Positions 1 to 5,304 of a DNA stretch of 5,304 bases are shown here, piece after piece. Each line of letters opens with the position of its first letter. The stretch's first letter is position 1. The notes below the pieces were generated by a model that saw only the letters and a program-made list of their open reading frames with translations, was not told the DNA's origin and did not search any database. Source of the DNA: Thermoplasmata archaeon. Lineage in GTDB: Archaea; Thermoplasmatota; E2; DHVEG-1; B8-G13. The DNA is taken from NCBI GenBank assembly GCA_021162485.1, contig JAGGYP010000002.1, positions 1 through 5,304 of the forward strand. The letters run 5' to 3'. The translations under genes and the position numbers were made by a program.

Positions 1-2
1 GA

Positions 3-251
3 ACAGAGGTTCTGCTATCAGTTGGCGGGGGAGCATTTGTTAATGCAAATGTCAAAGATACAAAAAAGGTGGTGTATAATATAGGTGCTGATATACTGGT
101 AGAAAAAACCATAGAAGAAGCTGTCAAAAGCATAGATGAAAGGATTGATTTGTTATATAATAATCTACAAAAAGTTGTTGAGACAACTCAAAAACTTGAG
201 GAGGCTGCAACCCAGATATCTGAAAAGGTTCAGGATATGATGAAAAAATAA
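3..251 (+). CDS. pfdA: Prefoldin alpha subunit, C-terminal part (5' end outside window)
   Basis: Prefoldin alpha (GimC alpha) is the two-copy subunit of the archaeal prefoldin hexamer, a cytosolic ATP-independent holdase that captures unfolded chains with its coiled-coil tentacles and passes them to the thermosome. The visible 82 codons open with the family's beta-hairpin segment ([15 protein letters not shown], then [14 protein letters not shown]). A long amphipathic helix follows from about [12 protein letters not shown] to the end, rich in Lys, Glu and Gln, which is the C-terminal coiled-coil arm. The frame is open to the window edge, so the gene is cut by the window and not broken. A GTG at 69 lies inside the conserved hairpin region and is not the real start. 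ftsY follows 16 bases downstream on the same strand, a familiar archaeal pairing, so co-transcription is likely. The family call rests on motif recognition. Confidence 0.9.
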   Translation, partial: TEVLLSVGGGAFVNANVKDTKKVVYNIGADILVEKTIEEAVKSIDERIDLLYNNLQKVVETTQKLEEAATQISEKVQDMMKK

Positions 252-267
252 GTTTTTGGTGCCAAAA

Positions 268-1311
268 ATGTTCAAGTTTTTGAAGAAAAAAATAAAAAAG
301 TTTGAGGAACAACTTGAATCAGAGTTAGAAACCGAGTTGAAAAAAGAAGAAGAGGAAAAAAAGATAGAGGAAAAAACTTTAGAAAAAAAGATAGAGGAGG
401 AAATAAAAAGAGAAGTTGAAACTAGAAAGCTAGTGGAGAAGAAAATAGAAAAAAAGAAGAAAACTGGTGTTAGGATCAGCGAAGAAAAATTAGATGAGCT
501 TCTGTGGGATTTGGAGCTGGGTTTGTTAGAATCAGATGTTGCCCTTTCTGTTGTTGAATCTATAAAAAATAATATTAAGGAGGAGCTAAAAGATTTAAGA
601 ACAGATAAGAAGGATGTTAAAAACTTGGTAAAAGATGTTCTGAGGGAGGCAATAGCTAACGTACTCAACGTGGACAGAATAAATCTTTATGATTATATAG
701 ATAAACCCTCGAAAAAGCCTTTTGTTATAATGTTTGTTGGTGTAAACGGTAGTGGTAAAACCACAGCTATAGCAAAAATGGCTTATCAACTTAAAAAAAT
801 GGGGAAGGCACCGGTGATAGCAGCAGCTGATACGTTTAGGGCAGGTGCAATTCAGCAGCTTGAGGAGCATGCAAAAAAAATTGATGTCAAACTGATTAAA
901 CATGATTTTGGCGCTGATCCTGCTGCTGTTGCTTATGATGCTATAGAGCATGCGAGGGCAAAACACAAGGATGTTGTTTTGATTGATACCGCTGGTAGAA
1001 TGCAGACGAATATTAATCTCATGGATGAGATGTCTAAGATTAAGAGAGTTGCTAAACCTGATATGATAATATTTGTTGGCGATGCACTCTCTGGAAATGA
1101 TGCAGTGGAGCAGGCGAAACGTTTTGATGAGACAGTTGGCATAGATGGTATTATACTAACAAAGGTTGATGCGGATGCAAAAGGTGGCAGTGCTTTATCC
1201 ATTGCTTATACTATTGGTAAACCATTGCTTTTTATAGGAGTAGGTCAAGGTTACGAGGATCAGATTCCTTTTGACCCAGATTGGATGATAAAACGCATAT
1301 TCGAAGAGTGA
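268..1311 (+). CDS. ftsY: Signal recognition particle receptor FtsY (SRP GTPase)
   Basis: FtsY is the membrane-associated SRP receptor. It pairs with GTP-bound SRP54 to bring translating ribosomes to the Sec translocon, and the two GTPases then trigger each other's hydrolysis. The product has 347 residues. Residues 1 to about 68 form a very Lys/Glu-rich A region, probably helical and possibly membrane- or ribosome-contacting. The helical N domain begins near residue 70 ([14 protein letters not shown]). The G domain carries the P-loop GVNGSGKTT at 158-166, the SRP-family DTFRAGA at 188-194, DTAGR at 240-244 and [10 protein letters not shown] at 298-307, and it ends with the usual [14 protein letters not shown] region. 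There is no Met-rich M domain, which argues against SRP54. I chose the ATG at 268 because MFKFLKKK resembles other FtsY starts and GGTG lies 6 bases upstream (258-261). An in-frame TTG at 256 would add four residues and is less likely. Confidence 0.96.
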   Translation: MFKFLKKKIKKFEEQLESELETELKKEEEEKKIEEKTLEKKIEEEIKREVETRKLVEKKIEKKKKTGVRISEEKLDELLWDLELGLLESDVALSVVESIKNNIKEELKDLRTDKKDVKNLVKDVLREAIANVLNVDRINLYDYIDKPSKKPFVIMFVGVNGSGKTTAIAKMAYQLKKMGKAPVIAAADTFRAGAIQQLEEHAKKIDVKLIKHDFGADPAAVAYDAIEHARAKHKDVVLIDTAGRMQTNINLMDEMSKIKRVAKPDMIIFVGDALSGNDAVEQAKRFDETVGIDGIILTKVDADAKGGSALSIAYTIGKPLLFIGVGQGYEDQIPFDPDWMIKRIFEE

Positions 1312-1325
1312 AAATTAGAAAAATG
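1311..1325 (-). terminator. Possible T-rich terminator of the S6e-aIF2gamma-PIN operon
   Basis: Read on the minus strand this is CATTTTTCTAATTTT, about 19-33 bases past the PIN stop codon. Archaeal RNA polymerase can terminate at T-rich non-template tracts without a strong hairpin. The short arms AAAATTA (1311-1317) and TAATTTT (1339-1345) are complementary, but the stem would be all A/T with a 21-base loop, so I give it little weight. The tract touches the ftsY stop codon, so convergent transcripts would overlap here. Only a few T residues (1342-1345) are available to terminate ftsY on the plus strand. Confidence 0.3.
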
Positions 1326-1343
1326 AGGTAGTGGATTGTAATT

Positions 1344-1760
1344 TTAGCGTAGCTCTCCCTCTAAAACAAGTCTGTTTCTACCACGTAAATGTACAACTGG
1401 AATATTTTCTGATCTTAGTTTCTTCATAAGTTGTATATCATTGGTTACAACAACGGCTCTAGAAAATTTTTTTGCTATCTCAACCAAAGCCTCATCTGTC
1501 TCTCCATATTTGCAATTGATTGTTTGATATTTTTCAGCTAATTTTAATGCAGCTGTTGCATTTCTTTTTCTTTTGCCACTAGATTTCTCTGCCAGAATCT
1601 TTAATTCTTCTATAACACATAGGGGTACAAATGCGTCAAAAGAGCCCAGTAGTTTTTCTAACTCAATGTCTATGTTGATGGAAAATTCGAAAGGTGTTAA
1701 TAGTGCACTGGTATCGAATATTACTTTTATTTTATGTTTCCGTAACCTATTAGCCTCCAT
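1344..1760 (-). CDS. PIN-domain nuclease, Fcf1/Utp24-like (candidate rRNA-processing endonuclease)
   Basis: This 138-residue protein is essentially a single PIN domain, a metal-dependent RNase fold. The acidic residues expected for the active site are visible: D16 in [10 protein letters not shown]51/E52 in [10 protein letters not shown]89 in GETDEAL and D108 in VVTNDIQL. The sequence between, with [19 protein letters not shown], and the ending ([12 protein letters not shown]) resemble the archaeal Fcf1-like group (COG1412), whose eukaryotic relatives cut pre-18S rRNA. The position after S6e and aIF2 gamma fits a ribosome-linked role better than a toxin, and no antitoxin gene adjoins it. The ATG at 1760 lies 34 bases inside the aIF2 gamma gene in another frame. 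It is the only usable start before the conserved KVIFD strand, so translation is probably coupled to aIF2 gamma. A VapC-type toxin is the main alternative. The fold is secure; the substrate is inferred. Confidence 0.85.
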   Translation of the reverse strand: MEANRLRKHKIKVIFDTSALLTPFEFSINIDIELEKLLGSFDAFVPLCVIEELKILAEKSSGKRKRNATAALKLAEKYQTINCKYGETDEALVEIAKKFSRAVVVTNDIQLMKKLRSENIPVVHLRGRNRLVLEGELR

Positions 1761-2962
1761 CTTGCAGATACCCTTCTACTAATTGCGATTCTTTGACCTT
1801 TGCTGGCACAGACAGGTATTTTTAGTTTTACTCTGATGAAATTATTATATGCTTCTTTTACAATGCCGGCAGTAGTAGCTGTCCCGACGGTTAACATGAG
1901 AGGTTCATTGGCTTTTATTGGTTCAACTTTTATTTCTTCCATGGTTCCTACAACTCTTTCTAAAAGCGAAACTTCTATATCCAACTCTTTTAACATGGGT
2001 GGTAATAGACCAGGTTTACCCGCGACTTTACCAGCTAGGGAATCGGATTTTGTTTTTGATGGATCTAGAAGAGTTCCTATCGCCAACAAACCACCTGGTC
2101 TAGCTTCTTTTACACTATTCCCACCTGTGATTAGAGAAGTAACCTTGGTTTTTATGTTCTCCCAGTGTACTTTTCCTTCTTTTTCTATCTTTCTACCAGG
2201 TGATATCTCTATTTCTTCACCAACTTTTAATATGCCCTGGATGAGTGATCCACCGATTACACCGCCTTTTAACTCCTCGGCTCTGCATCCTGGTTTGTTG
2301 ATATCAAAGCTTCTTGCTGTATAAAGTAAGGGTGGTTTGTTTTCATCTCTTTTTGGAGTGGGGATTTTTTCCTGTATAGCCTTTATTAAAACACCAATGT
2401 TTATATCATGGTGGGCACTAATTGGGATTATTGGAGCGCCTTCTGCGCATGTTCCTTTGACGAATTCTAGAATTTCTTCATAATTTTTAACCGCGTTTTT
2501 TTCACTTACTAAATCAACTTTGTTTTGTACAATAACTATGTTTTTAACACCCACGATATCTAAAGCGGTCAAATGTTCTTTTGTTTGTGGTTGTGGACAA
2601 GGTTCATTAGCAGCTATAACTAATACTGCTCCATCCATTATCGAGGCGCCTGAGAGCATTATTGCCATTAATGTCTCATGTCCTGGAGCATCCACAAAAG
2701 ATACCACTCTGAGAAGTTCTGTTTTGCTTCCACATCTGGGACAGGTTTCCTTGGTTGTGTAACAATCTGGCTCGTCACATTTGGGGCATTTATAAAAAGC
2801 AGCATCGGCATAACCCAGCTTTATGGAAATACCTCTTTTTATTTCCTCAGAGTGTTCATCTGTCCATTTCCCGGTTAATCTCTGTGTCAAAGTTGTTTTA
2901 CCATGATCTACATGACCAATCATTCCGATGTTTACTTCAGGAGGTTGAGGCATTTTGGACAT
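1727..2962 (-). CDS. eif2g: Translation initiation factor aIF2 subunit gamma (GTPase core)
   Basis: aIF2 gamma is the GTP-binding core of the archaeal aIF2 heterotrimer. It binds Met-tRNAi and delivers it to the small ribosomal subunit, with alpha and beta docking on it. The 411-residue length is normal. The G domain shows GHVDHGKT (16-23), switch 1 [11 protein letters not shown] (43-53), a zinc knuckle with C59, C62, C74 and C77, DAPGH (91-95), NKVD (147-150) and SAHHD (182-186). [10 protein letters not shown] begins the beta-barrel domain II. Domain III ends with the conserved [13 protein letters not shown]. The zinc knuckle and ending separate it from EF-1A and from SelB. I take the ATG at 2962; one at 2953, three codons in, also keeps the P-loop. 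GGTGGAGGG, inside the last S6e codons, is its likely ribosome binding site. S6e ends 6 bases upstream, indicating one operon. Confidence 0.97.
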   Translation of the reverse strand: MSKMPQPPEVNIGMIGHVDHGKTTLTQRLTGKWTDEHSEEIKRGISIKLGYADAAFYKCPKCDEPDCYTTKETCPRCGSKTELLRVVSFVDAPGHETLMAIMLSGASIMDGAVLVIAANEPCPQPQTKEHLTALDIVGVKNIVIVQNKVDLVSEKNAVKNYEEILEFVKGTCAEGAPIIPISAHHDINIGVLIKAIQEKIPTPKRDENKPPLLYTARSFDINKPGCRAEELKGGVIGGSLIQGILKVGEEIEISPGRKIEKEGKVHWENIKTKVTSLITGGNSVKEARPGGLLAIGTLLDPSKTKSDSLAGKVAGKPGLLPPMLKELDIEVSLLERVVGTMEEIKVEPIKANEPLMLTVGTATTAGIVKEAYNNFIRVKLKIPVCASKGQRIAISRRVSARWRLIGYGNIK

Positions 2963-2968
2963 TAACTT

Positions 2969-3463
2969 CTAGTTTCCCTCCACCTTCTTTTCTTCTTTAA
3001 TTTCTTCCTTTTTTTCTGGTTTCTCCTCTGCTTTTTCTTCTTTAGCTTCCTCTTTTTCCCCTGTGGTTTTTTCTTCTTTCTTTTGCAAAGCAAGTAATTC
3101 TTCTATAGCTCTTGGTCCCTGTTTAGTGATTTTCATATTAATCTGCACAATATTTTGAGAAACTGTGTTTCCATGGACTGTTTTTCTTCTCCTCAAACCC
3201 TTTTCCTTGGGTTTAAAACCAACTCCTTTTGTAAGTAACAATCTCTTTCTAACCATACCTGGCAGATCTGGTCTCATGGGGAAGCCATCCTTATCTGTGC
3301 CACCTGTTATTTGAAGCTTATACCCAGGCAAAGAAACAAATATGCCATCTACCTCATCCCCTATCTTTTTACCGATAAGAGAGTTTGCATGATGTCCTGT
3401 GACCTGTACGTTATAGGATTTTCCGTCTTTTGGATTGTTCACAACAACTTTGAACTCAACCAT
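2969..3463 (-). CDS. rps6e: Small-subunit ribosomal protein S6e (eS6) with a charged C-terminal tail
   Basis: eS6 is a primary component of the archaeal and eukaryotic 30S/40S subunit. The 164-residue product has the family signature. It starts [20 protein letters not shown], and continues with [10 protein letters not shown] (31-40), then [18 protein letters not shown] (52-69), the basic [19 protein letters not shown] (91-109) and a short helix ending near residue 127. From about 128 to 164 the chain is almost entirely Lys and Glu, beyond the usual length of compact archaeal S6e proteins. This tail is low complexity and probably disordered. It has no serine, unlike the eukaryotic tail phosphorylated by S6 kinase; T133 and T134 are its only hydroxyl residues. 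The ATG at 3463 has a strong AAGGAGGT site upstream. It is the first gene of a likely S6e-aIF2gamma-PIN operon. Confidence 0.97.
   Translation of the reverse strand: MVEFKVVVNNPKDGKSYNVQVTGHHANSLIGKKIGDEVDGIFVSLPGYKLQITGGTDKDGFPMRPDLPGMVRKRLLLTKGVGFKPKEKGLRRRKTVHGNTVSQNIVQINMKITKQGPRAIEELLALQKKEEKTTGEKEEAKEEKAEEKPEKKEEIKEEKKVEGN
2976..2984 (-). promoter_or_regulatory. Ribosome binding site of aIF2 gamma embedded in the S6e tail codons
   Basis: On the minus strand GGTGGAGGG lies inside the codons for the S6e ending (KKVEGN), about 13 bases before the aIF2 gamma ATG at 2962. It matches the archaeal anti-Shine-Dalgarno sequence well. The spacing is long, so translation of aIF2 gamma may also depend on ribosomes finishing S6e. 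Confidence 0.6.
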
Positions 3464-3474
3464 TAACTTGTATT

Positions 3475-3482
3475 ACCTCCTT
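3475..3482 (-). promoter_or_regulatory. Strong ribosome binding site of S6e
   Basis: The minus strand reads AAGGAGGT, ending 11 bases before the S6e ATG at 3463. This is a near-perfect complement of the archaeal 16S rRNA 3' end and the strongest such site in the window. It confirms the S6e start and suggests high translation. Confidence 0.75.
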
Positions 3483-3505
3483 ACAGGTTTTATGCATAAA
3501 TAATC

Positions 3506-3515
3506 TAATATATTT
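3506..3515 (-). promoter_or_regulatory. Candidate TATA box of the S6e operon
   Basis: On the minus strand AAATATATTA is preceded by the A-rich AGAAAAGC, a plausible TFB-recognition element. A start about 26 bases downstream would fall near 3484, just before the AAGGAGGT site, giving a leader of roughly 20 bases. Another AT-rich candidate (AAATAATATC near 3533-3542) would start transcription near 3510. Which one is used cannot be decided from sequence. The 88-base gap and the strong ribosome binding site suggest the operon starts here, though read-through from the upstream gene is possible. Confidence 0.4.
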
Positions 3516-3551
3516 GCTTTTCTGGTAATACGATATTATTTTAATAGTTTA

Positions 3552-4337
3552 CTAAAAAAGATTATCACTTTTATCAAAAAATAATCCAAACCAAATGTTA
3601 AAAGCATAATAGCCAGTAGCCCATATATAAGTGTAAACGCCAGGGAATATGATAAAGGTCATCCACCCTGTGAAACCAAAGGTTAATCCCCAGAGACCAA
3701 CGCCAGAGTACTCTTTGCCTGAAACACTGGAGCTAAAATCGCCCAGGAATACGCCTAGGTTTAGAAGTGATAAATCTACACCTAGACCAGGTATTAGTGA
3801 ATGAGTCCCAACCACAATAGATAAACCTGGCAGGGGTTGACCAAATCTACCATACAATGGAAGACGAGTTGTAAATCCTATCCTGCCAACACAACCATAT
3901 GCGAGTAGTTTAATTTTACTAAAAGGATTTTCTTTTGACATTAAAATCTTTGACGAGAGTTGAGCTTTTTTCTCCACCAACTCCATCAGATTTCTTATAT
4001 CAAGTTTCTCTAAGCTTCTGTACCTCATCTCTAGATTTTCAAGGGAAATATTTCCCCTTGTCAACCCATTCCTACATAATACTTTAAATTGTTTCTCCAG
4101 CAAATTTACACTGCTGTTTAACTCATCTGCTATGAGAAGAGCATCTTTCTTGTCAACAAATCTAACAGTTTTTATGCTTCTACCATCGTCTAAATAAAAA
4201 ATCGTGCAGATAGCTGCTTTGTTTTTAAACGTTTCAACTTCCCTCACATTTTTAAAAACAAGTCCGCTGGAAAGCGGTAAAGAAAGCAAAATTAGGGAGG
4301 ACAAAATAACAAATGACATCTTATTAATATTTATCAT
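3552..4337 (-). CDS. Exported or membrane-associated protein of unknown function, 261 residues
   Basis: I do not recognise the family. The N-terminus has a Sec-type signal or anchor: Lys at 6, a hydrophobic run at 8-22, then SSG at 23-25. Residues 29-61 look like beta strands (AAICTIFYLDDGRSIKTVRFV). Residues 62-137 are charged and probably helical, with a coiled-coil look (LENLEMRYRSLEKLDIRNLMELVEKK). From about 144 the chain is Gly-, Leu- and aromatic-rich. Residues 213-254 are nearly all hydrophobic (GFTGWMTFIIFPGVYTYIW), compatible with membrane helices or packed beta strands. Cysteines are at 44, 88 and 149. The ATG at 4337 is chosen because a TATA box sits about 26 bases upstream, implying a leaderless mRNA. 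A TTG at 4340 and an ATG at 4319 are alternatives. No Shine-Dalgarno precedes any of them. It points toward the S6e operon but is functionally unlike it. That it is a real gene is likely, given signal peptide, promoter and length. Confidence 0.75.
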   Translation of the reverse strand: MININKMSFVILSSLILLSLPLSSGLVFKNVREVETFKNKAAICTIFYLDDGRSIKTVRFVDKKDALLIADELNSSVNLLEKQFKVLCRNGLTRGNISLENLEMRYRSLEKLDIRNLMELVEKKAQLSSKILMSKENPFSKIKLLAYGCVGRIGFTTRLPLYGRFGQPLPGLSIVVGTHSLIPGLGVDLSLLNLGVFLGDFSSSVSGKEYSGVGLWGLTFGFTGWMTFIIFPGVYTYIWATGYYAFNIWFGLFFDKSDNLF

Positions 4338-4358
4338 CAAATATTATAATATTCTAAT

Positions 4359-4368
4359 TTTATATAAA
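4359..4368 (-). promoter_or_regulatory. TATA box of the unknown exported protein (leaderless arrangement)
   Basis: TTTATATAAA is close to the archaeal box A consensus and reads nearly the same on both strands. Its centre is about 26-27 bases before the ATG at 4337 on the minus strand, so transcription should start at or next to the start codon. The lack of any Shine-Dalgarno between box and ATG agrees with a leaderless mRNA. The flank on the far side (AGATACA on the minus strand) is only a moderate TFB element. Confidence 0.6.
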
Positions 4369-4390
4369 TGTATCTGTGATTTTAAATTTA

Positions 4391-4405
4391 GAAAAACTTT
4401 TAAAC
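4391..4405 (+). promoter_or_regulatory. BRE and TATA box of the 46-residue ORF / aIF2 beta transcript
   Basis: GAAAAAC (4391-4397) followed by TTTTAAAC (4398-4405) is a good archaeal TFB element plus TATA box. A start about 26 bases downstream falls near 4427, leaving a leader of about 28 bases before the ATG at 4455. That leader contains GGGGAGAGG at 4438-4446 as a plausible ribosome binding site. A second AT-rich match, TTTTAAAT at 4380-4387, is less well placed. The promoter stands back to back with that of the exported protein. Confidence 0.55.
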
Positions 4406-4409
4406 AACA

Positions 4410-4426
4410 TTTGCTTTGCAAGCAGA
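4410..4426 (+). repeat. Short inverted repeat between TATA box and inferred transcript start
   Basis: TGCTT (4412-4416) and AAGCA (4420-4424) are perfect inverted copies around a TGC centre. The symmetry extends by a T/G wobble and a T/A pair to 4410-4426. It lies just after the plus-strand TATA box and before the inferred start near 4427, where a bound repressor would block RNA polymerase. It could also be chance: the arms are only five bases. Confidence 0.35.
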
Positions 4427-4454
4427 AATTATAAAGTGGGGAGAGGCAAACATT

Positions 4455-4595
4455 ATGAGTGAATTTGTTTGGCATTGGATGGATGGAGATAAAAAAATTT
4501 ATACCAGAAGAGAGGACATAGCTGAAAAGGCACTGAAAGAAGGCAAACTCGTGATTGGAATAAAGATAGGCCCAATGATCTTCTCAAGAACCTGA
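4455..4595 (+). CDS. Unrecognised 46-residue ORF heading the aIF2 beta transcript
   Basis: The ORF starts with ATG at 4455 and ends with TGA at 4593-4595. It encodes a 46-residue charged protein that begins MSEFVWHWMDGDKK, continues with a probable helix (TRREDIAEKALKEGK) and ends with an apparent strand (LVIGIKIGPMIFSRT). The pattern, with two early Trp residues, a helix and a hydrophobic strand, looks like a small folded domain and not random translation. GGGGAGAGG lies about 8 bases upstream, and a BRE/TATA pair is correctly placed further up. aIF2 beta begins 51 bases downstream on the same strand, so the two are probably co-transcribed. I do not recognise the family and assign no function. 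It has no signal peptide and no Cys or His metal cluster. It could be a genuine small protein or a leader ORF influencing aIF2 beta expression. Without it, 4338-4646 would be an unusually long gap for this window. Confidence 0.6.
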   Translation: MSEFVWHWMDGDKKIYTRREDIAEKALKEGKLVIGIKIGPMIFSRT

Positions 4596-4646
4596 AACAT
4601 CGCAACATTTTTAGATATCTATGGTATATATGCAAAACGTGAAAAA

Positions 4647-5270
4647 ATGTCAAAATCTGATTATAATTACAAAAACCTGTTAAAGCAGCTAATTCAAAAT
4701 GTATCTACAAAAACAGATAAATCCAGTAGATTCGAGGTTCCAAAAGCTGAGATAATCTACGAGGGGAGAACAACTATTATAAAAAACTTTGACAAGATCG
4801 TAGATACAATAAATAGAGACGCTGATCATGTGATGAAATATCTTCTCAGAGAGTTAGGCACAGCTGGAGAAAAAGTTGGAAACAGAGCTGTTTTCCAGGG
4901 CAATATACCAGAGCATCAGATCCAAAAAAAGATAAATGATTATGTTGAAACATATGTAATATGTGAAGAGTGTGGAAGACCAGATACACATCTTGTTAAA
5001 GAAGGCAGGACTGTTTTACTGAGATGCGATGCATGTGGCGCATTTAGACCCGTTAGGGTTAGAAAGAAAAAGATTGCACAAGAACCTATAGAGACTTTAG
5101 AAGAGGGAAAAGAATATGAGGTCACAATAAAAGACATTGGGAAAAGAGGAGATGGTGCCGCTTTTTATGGCAAGTATATCATCTATGTCCCAGGAGCAGT
5201 CAAGGGTTCGACAGTAAAAATCAGGATTGAAAAAATATCTGGAACAGTAGCATTTGGAAAAATTGTTTAA
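4647..5270 (+). CDS. eif2b: Translation initiation factor aIF2 subunit beta with C-terminal TRAM domain
   Basis: aIF2 beta is the peripheral subunit of the aIF2 trimer that binds gamma near the GTP site and supports initiator tRNA binding. The 207-residue product begins with the gamma-binding helix (YNYKNLLKQLIQ, 6-17). The alpha/beta core follows (KAEIIYEGRTTIIKNFDKI, 33-51, through LGTAGEKVGNRAVFQG, 70-85). A zinc ribbon has C106, C109, C127 and C130. After a basic linker, residues about 150-207 form a TRAM domain (EGKEYEVTIKDIGKRGDG, then YVPGAVKGSTVKIRIEKI), an RNA-binding beta barrel also found in tRNA-modifying enzymes. Such fusions occur in some euryarchaeal aIF2 beta proteins; minimal versions stop near 140 residues. 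The zinc ribbon and lone position argue against aIF5-type paralogs, which are not typical of archaea. The ATG at 4647 is the natural start; only GTGA at 4640-4643 resembles a ribosome binding site. Its partner aIF2 gamma lies 1.7 kb away on the other strand. Confidence 0.96.
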   Translation: MSKSDYNYKNLLKQLIQNVSTKTDKSSRFEVPKAEIIYEGRTTIIKNFDKIVDTINRDADHVMKYLLRELGTAGEKVGNRAVFQGNIPEHQIQKKINDYVETYVICEECGRPDTHLVKEGRTVLLRCDACGAFRPVRVRKKKIAQEPIETLEEGKEYEVTIKDIGKRGDGAAFYGKYIIYVPGAVKGSTVKIRIEKISGTVAFGKIV

Positions 5271-5304
5271 AAAATAGAAAAGTATTAGAAGGTAGGGTAT
5301 ATTC

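Noticed and set aside
165..668. A 167-codon minus-strand open frame rich in Ser and Phe
   Set aside because: It is the complement of the A-rich Lys/Glu codons of ftsY, has extreme low complexity, and lies opposite a certain gene.
1311..1345. Hairpin terminator between the convergent genes
   Set aside because: The arms AAAATTA/TAATTTT contain only A/T pairs and enclose a 21-base loop, so the stem would be unstable. Only the T-rich tract is kept as a weak candidate.
1344..1760. VapC toxin of a toxin-antitoxin pair
   Set aside because: The PIN fold fits, but no antitoxin-like small gene adjoins it. The operon with S6e and aIF2 gamma and the Fcf1-like motifs favour a ribosome-linked nuclease.
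1800..2324. A 174-codon plus-strand open frame
   Set aside because: It lies antisense within aIF2 gamma, whose reading is unambiguous, and shows no recognisable domain or start signals.
4573..4596. C/D-box small RNA (ATGATC ... CTGA)
   Set aside because: The C-box match is incomplete, the spacing is too short for two guide segments with C' and D' boxes, and the stretch is coding in the 46-residue ORF.
4453..4653. A 66-codon minus-strand open frame opposite the 46-residue ORF
   Set aside because: Its composition is irregular and it has no ribosome binding site or suitably placed promoter. The plus-strand ORF has both and resembles a folded protein.
5271..5304. Start of another gene after aIF2 beta
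   Set aside because: The 34 bases contain no start codon with a supported frame and no clear terminator; nothing can be called.

Overview
This is an AT-rich archaeal genome segment. Every recognisable gene is an archaeal information-processing or chaperone gene: prefoldin alpha, FtsY of the SRP pathway, aIF2 gamma, aIF2 beta, ribosomal protein S6e and an Fcf1-like PIN nuclease. Start signals are also archaeal: TATA boxes roughly 26 bp from the inferred transcript starts, GGTG/GGAGG ribosome binding sites and at least one apparently leaderless gene. The gene orders pfdA-ftsY and S6e-aIF2gamma-PIN are typical of Euryarchaeota in the broad sense. I cannot fix the lineage from this window; a Thermoplasmatota or Methanomicrobia-type relative is possible.

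Layout: (1) 3-1311, plus strand: the C-terminal part of prefoldin alpha, then ftsY 16 bases later, presumably the end of a longer operon. (2) 1312-1343: a 32-base convergent gap, with a T-rich termination candidate for the minus-strand operon. (3) 3463-1344, minus strand: S6e, aIF2 gamma and the PIN protein, tightly packed (6-base gap, then a 34-base overlap) and probably one transcript from a promoter in 3464-3551. (4) 4337-3552, minus strand: a 261-residue exported or membrane-associated protein of unknown function, with a TATA box placed for a leaderless mRNA. (5) 4338-4454: a divergent promoter region with back-to-back TATA boxes. (6) 4455-5270, plus strand: an unrecognised 46-residue ORF, then aIF2 beta carrying a C-terminal TRAM domain. 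The last 34 bases hold nothing I can identify.

Together the genes serve translation and nascent-protein handling. aIF2 beta and gamma are partners in the initiator-tRNA-carrying aIF2 complex. S6e is a small-subunit protein. The PIN protein is a candidate pre-rRNA processing nuclease. FtsY docks translating ribosomes at the membrane, and prefoldin captures unfolded chains. The unusual items are the unknown exported protein between the two aIF2 genes and the 46-residue ORF leading the aIF2 beta transcript. I see no mobile element, CRISPR array, RNA gene or obvious new multi-gene system.
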